Source: Palaemon carinicauda (Eukaryota; Arthropoda; Malacostraca; Decapoda; Palaemonidae). From it: a stretch of DNA of 64,000 bases. A model generated the notes under the pieces. That model did no database searches. It was not told the origin of the DNA and worked only from the letters and a program-made list of their open reading frames with translations. How positions within the stretch are numbered: the first letter of the stretch is position 1; each line of letters begins with the position of its first letter. A program made the position numbers and the translations under genes. The stretch covers positions 42,586,842-42,650,841 of the forward strand of contig NC_090768.1 in NCBI RefSeq assembly GCF_036898095.1, read 5' to 3'. Shown piece by piece: positions 56,701 to 64,000 of this stretch.

Positions 56701-58239
56701 CGGATCACTCTTCCCTTTGGTGAATCTATCTTCCGTACACTGAAGTCTGTCCTAGAAATTTAAGAACATATCCTATGACTGCTTTTTTTTCGGCAGTTTT
56801 GCTGACAAATGAGTTGTGTTCAATGGTTTTGTCTTAACAAAATGGTGTCATGAAGGTGGTTTAGAAGTCCACAACTAACTCAGACCTTTTGAGACTGGTC
56901 TGTCCCCACTGAGAAAAAGTCCTACATTCTTGAAAACAGAGGTGATCCCTGACCTATGAACATTCATTGATGAGGTTCTTTGCCTCTATGAGACTGATCA
57001 GTAAAAACAGGAATTAACATTACAGTACTGGTACTATATACAGTATATGGTGGCAATGGTTAGATATACTGTATATACTGTACTGTAATATTTTTTCTTA
57101 TTTTACTTATATGTCTATTGCCCTGACTTACATTTGGAGGCTACCATTCACATTAGGACAATTAACTAGGCCATGGTTACCATATACAACAATTCAAGTC
57201 TTGCCAAAGACTATTTCAAGTGAACCCCATAGGCTTAGGCTAATATTCGAGGCCTAGTCTTAGCTACAAGCTGGTACTTGATATTAGAGACTGACAAATC
57301 TTTATTTTGTAGTTGAGGTTGGGGTAAAAGCTAATTCCTTTGGCTTCTTTAATTTTCTTACTATTTGAACAGTAGGTGGATACATTGCAAGAGTAACTTA
57401 GTCCTAGGATATTCCTTCCATAATTGGTATGTATATTTCCTAACCTGAAATGTATACATTCCTAAACTAGTACAGTACTACTGTATACTCCCAGACTGGT
57501 AAGTACACTATAGTTTTGTTCATTTATGACTGCTCCACATTATACAGTATATGGGACACAGGCTTTTATCCAGAAATGTTGAGTACCGTATAATCCTAGG
57601 TTGGTATCTTGTAATACAAAATTTCAATTAGGACAGCAATCTTGTGCTAAACATATGCAGTTCTTAGCATAGGCTATACTGTACTGTATGCATGCCTAAT
57701 CTAATGGTTATATGCCACAGTTAGCCTGACTTCATATGCATAACATATGTGGCATTTAACTGGAGGTTCAACATTTTTATAAACTTATTGATGAATATTG
57801 CACTCTTAGCCTATGGTTGGTGGTACAGTTGCAACCACATGTCAGCTCAATATGGTGAAACTCATATAGCATCACCATAACAATTCTTGGTAATTCTCTG
57901 TTTCTTTAAGGTATAAATGCAAATGTTGCTTCCCTTTTCATCATTTACAAAGGTAATTTCTCCATTGTAAAAGGCATGCACTTGTTTTAGTTTATAATTA
58001 ACATGCTGTCACAACACTTAATAGCATTCATTTGTGTTTATACCTTAATGTATCCGAGAATTACCCAGAATTGTTGTTAACAGTACATAATTTGCACCAT
58101 GTTTTAGTTACTGGTGGGTGGCATTGAAGCACCCCCTTCCCTTACCAATCCACTTATTAGTTATTTTGACCATCTAAGAATTGTGTGGTGGTGGAAGTGA
58201 GGCGGGTAACTTGAATGACTCAGGTTTTCACCCCATCCT
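56701..58239 (+). other. DNA with no gene recognised
   Basis: Possibly the 5' part of the minus-strand YR element up to about 57000. The rest is AT-rich with a very high density of TACTGTA/TACAGTA words (57000-57700). Confidence 0.45.
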
Positions 58240-58485
58240 TGGGTTTCAGCAGTTGCTCCGTTATTTAAAGGTGACTAAAGGTTAAAGGTGACTGGTTTCA
58301 GTTCCGGTTCCATCAGAATAGATGCTCACCAGAACGTCAGCCGGGCAAGCCCAACCCCCCACTTTGGTGCCCTACCACAGCAGTAGCTTCCCCAGTAAAT
58401 AGCTTAAACTCACGGTCCTGGGCGGGGATCGATCTCTTGCCATGCGAAATGCTAGGCAAACACGTTACCACTGTACTGGATTAGG
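58240..58485 (-). repeat. Probable tRNA-derived SINE
   Basis: On the minus strand TGGTAACGTGTTTG (58457-58470) resembles a pol III A box, and about 30 bases on GATCGATCC (58426-58434) matches the B-box consensus GWTCRANNC. A GC-richer unique body follows. No coding sequence. Confidence 0.5.
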
Positions 58486-58539
58486 TGTATATGTAGATAA
58501 GTCAGATGATTGAATAACTTTTCATAATAAGACAAGTTT

Positions 58540-58980
58540 TGTTTAGAAGCATCTCCATCCTCCCAGACAAAGGGGAGAATGTGAAAATGTATGCAATCCC
58601 ATTTCTCATAAATGACCATAAATTCAGACATGTTCTTCACATGGATATACATACAGTACTTCCTTAACCATCTATCAGTCCCTTGTAGTGGCCTAGCATA
58701 ACACTCATCACATCTTCATGTCTAGGTAGTTAGGAGGTTGAAAGGAGTCATTACTTCTGCTCCTATACAATTTGTATTTTTCCCAACTACACAAACCTGA
58801 ATTATTTAAATTTTACTTCCTGTCTCAACACCCAACAAATCCTAGGTTTAAGGTCAAATTTGGAGCTCAGTTGTATCCAGCTTTGCTGGAAGCATTCTTC
58901 TATCAAAGGACTTACATTTGTATTATTAGGATAAATACAAATTACTTTAAAATATTGTGATGTCTGGCACTATAGTCTAG
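58540..58980 (+). repeat. Possible 3' end of a decayed YR element
   Basis: CATCCTCCCAGACAAAGGGG resembles 37210-37225, and ACAATTTGTATTTTTCCCAA (near 58768) pairs with a TTAGGATAAATACAAATTAC-type inverted segment near 58927-58950, as an ICR and right ITR would. No coding remnant seen. Confidence 0.4.
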
Positions 58981-61217
58981 ATTTGATTTTTAAAAGTTTG
59001 TCCTCTTGATATTTTCAACATGAATTTTGGTGTTAGGCTATCCAGTATTGACTTATGTATCTAAAGGTTAGATGTTTTCAATTAATACTACCTGAATAGA
59101 GTGAGAGCTATTGAGATTGGAATTCTTATAAATGAATATGGTAACTTTTGCAGCATACAGACTATATTTCTTGTACTACAGTAGTGTATGGGTAATATCA
59201 GCTATTGTCAATTGATGGTTTTTTTTATACGGTTTTTACTTATTAGTTTTTATGCATAAAAGAAATTAGTCTTAGGTGGATCATTAGCTTGATCATTTGG
59301 TTTTCCATTTAAAATTTATACAGTTTTATTCCATTGTAATGTGAGGTAATTTGATTGGAGAGTTTTATAGATTTTCTGGATATTGATTTAGATAATTTAT
59401 TTTGGTTTTTATTAATAAATTAAGTTGTAAAGAAAGTTAATAAGATTTCCATAGTTGGGAAAAGATCTAGTTTCTATAGTAGCCCCTTTTCATGAATTTT
59501 ATTATGAAGTTGTAAAGGTTGACTTTATTTTATGTAAAATTTATGCTGTACGTAATTTCTATTTCGAATGATTTAGTGAAAAAAATCTCCTTGCTGTAGT
59601 CGTACTGTATATGATTATCAACATTGACCAAATAGATTTGTAACAATTGCAATATCACTGGTGAAGGTTGAGTCCCTTGGATTGTGTATGATGTACAAGG
59701 TTCCAGAGGAGTGATGTAGAGGAGAAATGGCTAGAGTTTGGTAGGAGTTTCAACATATTGGCAATAAAGCAGAACTACAGTATGTTAAGTGAGTGAATAA
59801 TTCCTTTATAATGAAGATGGGAAGTGTTAAAAGAACTTTGTTGTTTTAAAGGGAGTGATTCAGAGCTAGGAACCTCCTTCTGACTTCTTCTAGTGAGATT
59901 ATTTCCTGGGAAAAAGAAATAACAATCCAGTAAATTGGTGAACACGTAGAAGGTCTGAAATCACATTGTTTAAAACTATTCAGTATTTGATAGTTTTACA
60001 AAGCAGTTTTCAAATTCAAAGTCCTTTTAGGTGTGGTTATTTGATGGATATTTGTTAGGGATATCATTTACTTTCTATTGGGGTAAATTAGATAGGAAAG
60101 ATTGACTATTATATTAGGCTATGTTCATTCCCTGGAAAAGGATATAGGAATATTTGGAAGTCAGGTTGATTCATGTTTCAGAATTTAAGGATCCAGTTTT
60201 GGGCTTTGCAATTACATTTTCCCACCATCAAAATAGTATGGTAATGAGCAATATAATCTCCAGTAAATATTCATCGAAATTAACAGAATTTTATCAACAG
60301 AATTTTCATTTTGATACCCCTACGGCACAATATGTCCCTCCTCCCCGCTTCAGGTGATTTTGTCTTCTTACTGAATGGTCTATGTTTACTTAATATTGTG
60401 AGATCCAAGAGGTAAATTGGGTTGCTGGGCCATTGAGTAAACATTCATTCCAGCAAAGTCAGGGAACGTAGCTAGGCTGGGTGGTTCCAGGAGAGTACAG
60501 TAAGTTACAGTAAAGAAAAGATTAAATTGTTAGCTTTAGTAGAAAAAAAAAAGCTCACACTTTAAAGATACTGTATTAGCAAAGTGACCTAAAAATATCA
60601 AAATAATACATTTGATTAAAACTGAATTTGGCATACTGTACTACTGTACCTCATTTAGTCTTCAACGGCTTCCTCTTGTACATAACACACTAATCAAATA
60701 GCAAAATTGCATGTTGCCAGATGGTTAAATTTTCTAACTAAAGAAACTAGGAATGTATCTAAATTTAAAGGGATATTTTAACGTGAAAAATTTCTTAGTT
60801 TGTAACTTATAATACTTTTTAACATGAACTTCGATAAAGAATGACCGAAGCCTCTCGTACTGGTTTTAGGGAAATTGTGGTAAGTGATGGTCAGGTCAGG
60901 TCAGTCAGCTGCTGTTTGAATTGTTTCAGAGTCCTGCTATGGATATCACACAGCTGATGCCTATTGTTTCTATGATTTGTATTTTAATTTCTTTTTATGT
61001 TATCCGCAAGGCATTTCAACTTTTAGATTATCACCTTAAAGAGACTTACTGATGCAGTGTGCCAAAATGCTTTTGATTCAAAATCCCCCATGTGGTTAAA
61101 AGTTTATTGCTATATTGCAACCCTCACAGTGTTCATTTTTGTTTGTATTATTTTTGGGTAATGTATTTTACAGTGTACATGTACTTCTGTAATTCATATA
61201 TTTTTTTTTCCAAACAG
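58981..61217 (+). other. Intron or intergenic DNA before the third RING2 exon
   Basis: AT-rich. I searched for further RBR exons (IBR, RING1) and saw none. Ends in a T-rich tract and CCAAACAG acceptor. Confidence 0.55.
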
Positions 61218-61457
61218 AAAGTTGAAGGTTGCAATAAGATTACTTGTCAATGCGGTACATATGTCTGTTGGTTATGTTTGAAGAAGCTGGAGTGTAGTGA
61301 TCCTTATAAGCATTATAATGAAGTAAGTTCTCCATGTTTTGGACGATTATTTGATGGAATGAAAATAATGGAAGCCGATAATGGAGAAAATGATATTTGG
61401 GATGATCCAGGTATAGAAATGGGTGCATTTCTTCATTTCAGAGTGGTTAATATGATT

Positions 61458-61460
<3 letters not shown>
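61218..61460 (+). CDS. RNF14: RNF14-like RBR ligase, alternative RING2/Rcat terminal exon 3
   Basis: Phase-0 exon after TTTTTTTTTTCCAAACAG. Reads KVEGCNKITCQCGTYVCWLC, with the likely catalytic Cys at residue 5 and Zn ligands Cys10, Cys12, Cys17, Cys20, His32 and Cys40. The C-x-C spacing differs from the other two exons but is common in other RBR proteins. It continues SPCFGRLFDGM, an acidic insert (MEADNGENDIWDDP) and, if read through, a hydrophobic tail to TGA 61458-61460. A donor-like CCAG|GTATAG at 61411 could end the exon at 61410. It sits 16 kb past the canonical exon with no upstream RBR exons of its own. It could belong to a partial gene duplication rather than alternative splicing. 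Confidence 0.68.

Positions 61461-61532
<72 letters not shown>
61461..61532. repeat. (TA)36 microsatellite
   Basis: Uninterrupted TA dinucleotides starting right after the stop codon of the third RING2 exon. Confidence 0.97.
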
Positions 61533-61538
<6 letters not shown>

Positions 61539-62329
61539 TTATTTTTATATATATTTATATCAATATGCTATATGTTCATGTTGCAAACTACTGGTAGCTA
61601 GATATGAAGAGTAGAATAATTTACTTAGCTCTCATATTTTCTTTTCAATACTTTGAAGACATTATCATTGTTTAAGTTTACTACAGTATTGTGGTCATGT
61701 TATTTGTAGCACACTTTATACAAATCATTACTTTACATAATTTTTTTTTTCCATTTTTCAAGTTAGTCTTTTGAATTACGGTTATTAATAATTCAGTTAT
61801 TTCAAGGAAGCTCACCTACAGCTCACCAAACATCTTTCTTGAAGATCATTATTATCACAGTCTGAAAAAATAAAAATTCCCTTTCTCCCACACTCAAAGT
61901 GCCTCACCCCTTGTAGCATTTGTGGTGTTGTATGACCACTCAACTAGGCATGGGTACCCTTTCAGTAGATTTGTTGCTGTTTACTTCCATTACTGCATGT
62001 TATTTCCTCCCAACCCATTTCTACTTTTTTAGTACAGTATTCTATTCAGTTTTTTATGATGGAAGGGAAGCAATGAGAGTTAAAATGTAGATATTCAGAA
62101 TGTGTTAGGTTATCAAGTAATCTTTGATAGAATAAAGCAAATTATTCTCTGAAGAGGTTTGTGATAGGGGCTCTTAAATACGGGGAGAATCCAGATTCAT
62201 TCTTACTATCAAATCAGTGAATAAAGTGGTTTTAATGTATGAAAAATACTAAAATGCACCAATAGGTAAAATTTCAGGATAATCTACCCGCTTGCTTTTA
62301 GGTTCTCTGTCAACACCCAAGCATTTTTA
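61533..62329 (+). other. DNA with no gene recognised
   Basis: AT-rich. Nothing supported. Confidence 0.5.
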
Positions 62330-63910
62330 TGTAGAAAAGGAATGCCATTTTGAAGGAATGGGCAAATGTGGATTTTTATGCATTTCCCTTGTTATCTGTG
62401 ATTTGAGCAGTGGTTAAGAAGAACAGGGTATTGGTGAACAGGAGGATAATACTGATAGCTCCCTTTTGGTCTTAGAGTGGGAGTGTGTTTTATTGATCTA
62501 TGGGCTCTGTTGCTGGATAGCCCCAAACAGATTATCCTGCAAGACCAATCTTCTCAGACAATCTCTCTCACAAGTGACTCACACAAGTCCCCACGTGCTT
62601 CAACTAACTGCATAGAGGCTGTCCACTGTTTCCTGAGAAGGAAAGTTTTTGAATCCCTCTAGATTGTCTATATTAAAAGGACAGTCTACCAATAATTTGT
62701 ATGAGTGGTAGTGATATGTATTTTAATTGGTACAAATCGAGGAAAGTTTTGGTTACTAGAACCAGTTTGAACAATATTGTCGAGTTTTGGTTGTTCCTTT
62801 ATGAAGAAACTTTTTATTTTGGCTATCAAAGGTTTTAGACCAGTTTTTAATACTGTCCTGAAGCATATCAGATTGGATTTATTATCATTGGGTATTAAAT
62901 TGGAGGTTTTCAGAGCTTTTGCAATTGAAAAAAATCAAGTTGTCAGATCAGTTGTTGGAAGTTGGATGTTGTATTTCAGTACTGTATTTGAAAAGTGTCC
63001 ATTTGGAGTCATTCGAAGGCCTAGCCTTCAAGGCTCTTTGGACCAAAACAATTTTTCTGTAGGCTTTGGTTTCAGCTAAACGTATAAGTGAAATGCAGAT
63101 ACTTTTCAGGCATTTGGACATTGCAATTGATTAGACAGTAGTAACTCCTTTGTCAAATATTAGGGTAAAGAATTTAAAAATAAAAAGTCTAACTATTTTT
63201 TCTACATTCCCTCATTAGGGAGTAAGGGGGGGGGGTAGTAATTCAGAGAATAGACAGATAGTATTCAAATAAAAGTTAAAGGCTTCCTTCATTATTAAAG
63301 TGTTAGTGACCAAAGCTTAAATGGAATTGGATTGCGGTCATTTGAGGGACATGAAATTTATGGTTTATGATATTAAAAGTGTTGCTACTTCCTTTAGATT
63401 TTGTAGAAATTTTTCTTTGGAAAATGTTTCAGGAGCAGCTTAGTGGCATACCAAATATGTGTTTCCCAAGCAATATCTAAGAGAGTATTGTTCGTATATA
63501 GATTGCTGAGCATCAGGTCCTGTGGTTGTTAAAAGTCATGATCTAGTGCAAGTTTGTATTTTGGATGTGTGTACATTATAGAGTAATTTTGTATTGGTTA
63601 TGATGCCTTAAAGTTTCAATGGTTTCCACAATCATGGCTATTTTGCTTTCTCAATTTGGTATTGTGTTGTATTACAAAAGGATGAGAAGGGTTCACAAAC
63701 TATTTTGTTGAAAAATTCATGGGATGCTGGAAATTTAAGACTAGCATTTTCAAGTTCAGTTTTTATGTTTGATCTATTTCCTTCATTTACCAACCCCATT
63801 TAGAGTGTGGGATTCATCCAGGTGAACCGCATGTGAGCATTGAAAACAAATTTAATTTGATTAGTAAAATTTGAGTTTTTAAAATTGGCCTATGATTCAG
63901 TTAATTCCCT
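62330..63910 (+). pseudogene. Decayed YR retrotransposon, RNase H end to YR and ICR-like end
   Basis: Broken frames read ILIAPFW (end of pol) near 62450. From 62838 comes a YR core-binding domain, KGFRPVFNTVLKHIRLDLLSL, then EVFRAFAIEKNQVVRSVVGSW. The catalytic part near 63340-63480 reads SVATSFRFCRNFSLENV and KQYLREYCSYID with the His-x-x-Arg box damaged. At 63840-63905, TTGATTAGTAAAATTTGAGT and a following CCCTCCTACCTCCCCACTG resemble the ICR block of E2/E3. No intact frame; the right end may lie beyond 64000. Confidence 0.62.
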
Positions 63911-64000
63911 CCTACCTCCCCACTGATTAATGATGTCAAGAGGTTTTCAGAGTTGAGTAGACTTTGTGTACTTGGAAGCATGCCCATGCCGGCTGGAGTT

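Noticed and set aside
60154..60357. 67-codon open frame ahead of the third RING2 exon as its upstream exon
   Set aside because: No Cys/His zinc pattern or RBR similarity; followed by GTGATT, which is a poor donor.

Overview
This window looks like intron-rich animal DNA, most likely from a decapod crustacean (shrimp, crayfish or crab). That is an inference from the one host gene having widely spaced exons, the mass of DIRS-type tyrosine-recombinase retrotransposons, I/Jockey-like and RTE-like LINE debris, and a sprinkling of TACTGTA/TACAGTA heptamers. Nothing in the sequence fixes the species. No rRNA, tRNA gene, CRISPR array or bacterial-style operon was seen.

The only host gene recognised is an RBR-type E3 ubiquitin ligase of the RNF14 (ARA54) family on the + strand. 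Two constitutive-looking exons (6528-6709 and 7949-8162) encode the end of the RING1-IBR linker, the IBR zinc domain and the first zinc-binding Cys pair of RING2/Rcat. The second half of Rcat, which holds the catalytic cysteine, appears three times as separate downstream exons in the same phase: 19233-19370, 45133-45336 and 61218-61460. Each has a good 3' splice site and keeps the catalytic Cys and all Zn ligands, but each has a different linker and C-terminus. No extra copies of the upstream exons were seen between them. The simplest reading is one gene with three alternative terminal exons that swap the active-site half of the ligase. This is the most notable finding. Upstream exons (RWD, RING1) lie outside the window.

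Four large DIRS-like elements, all on the + strand, sit in the introns, one per interval: E1 (1-3692, left side cut by the window edge), E2 (10243-16993), E3 (37901-44262) and E4 (47723-54229). Each has inverted terminal repeats and, just inside the right one, an internal complementary region (ICR). The ICR joins the complements of both outer ends, which fixes the boundaries and predicts the circle junction. E1 has an open RT-RNase H frame and an overlapping open tyrosine recombinase (YR) frame. E2, E3 and E4 lack the RT catalytic core. E3 and E4 share one breakpoint, E2 has another, and all three share a TGA in RNase H, so they look like non-autonomous derivatives.

The rest of the introns (17-37.9 kb, 54-64 kb) is older repeat debris: decayed YR retrotransposons of other lineages in both orientations, LINE fragments, a pair of piggyBac-like MITEs with TTAA flanks, a probable tRNA-derived SINE and simple repeats. 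Long stretches of AT-rich intron hold nothing recognisable.
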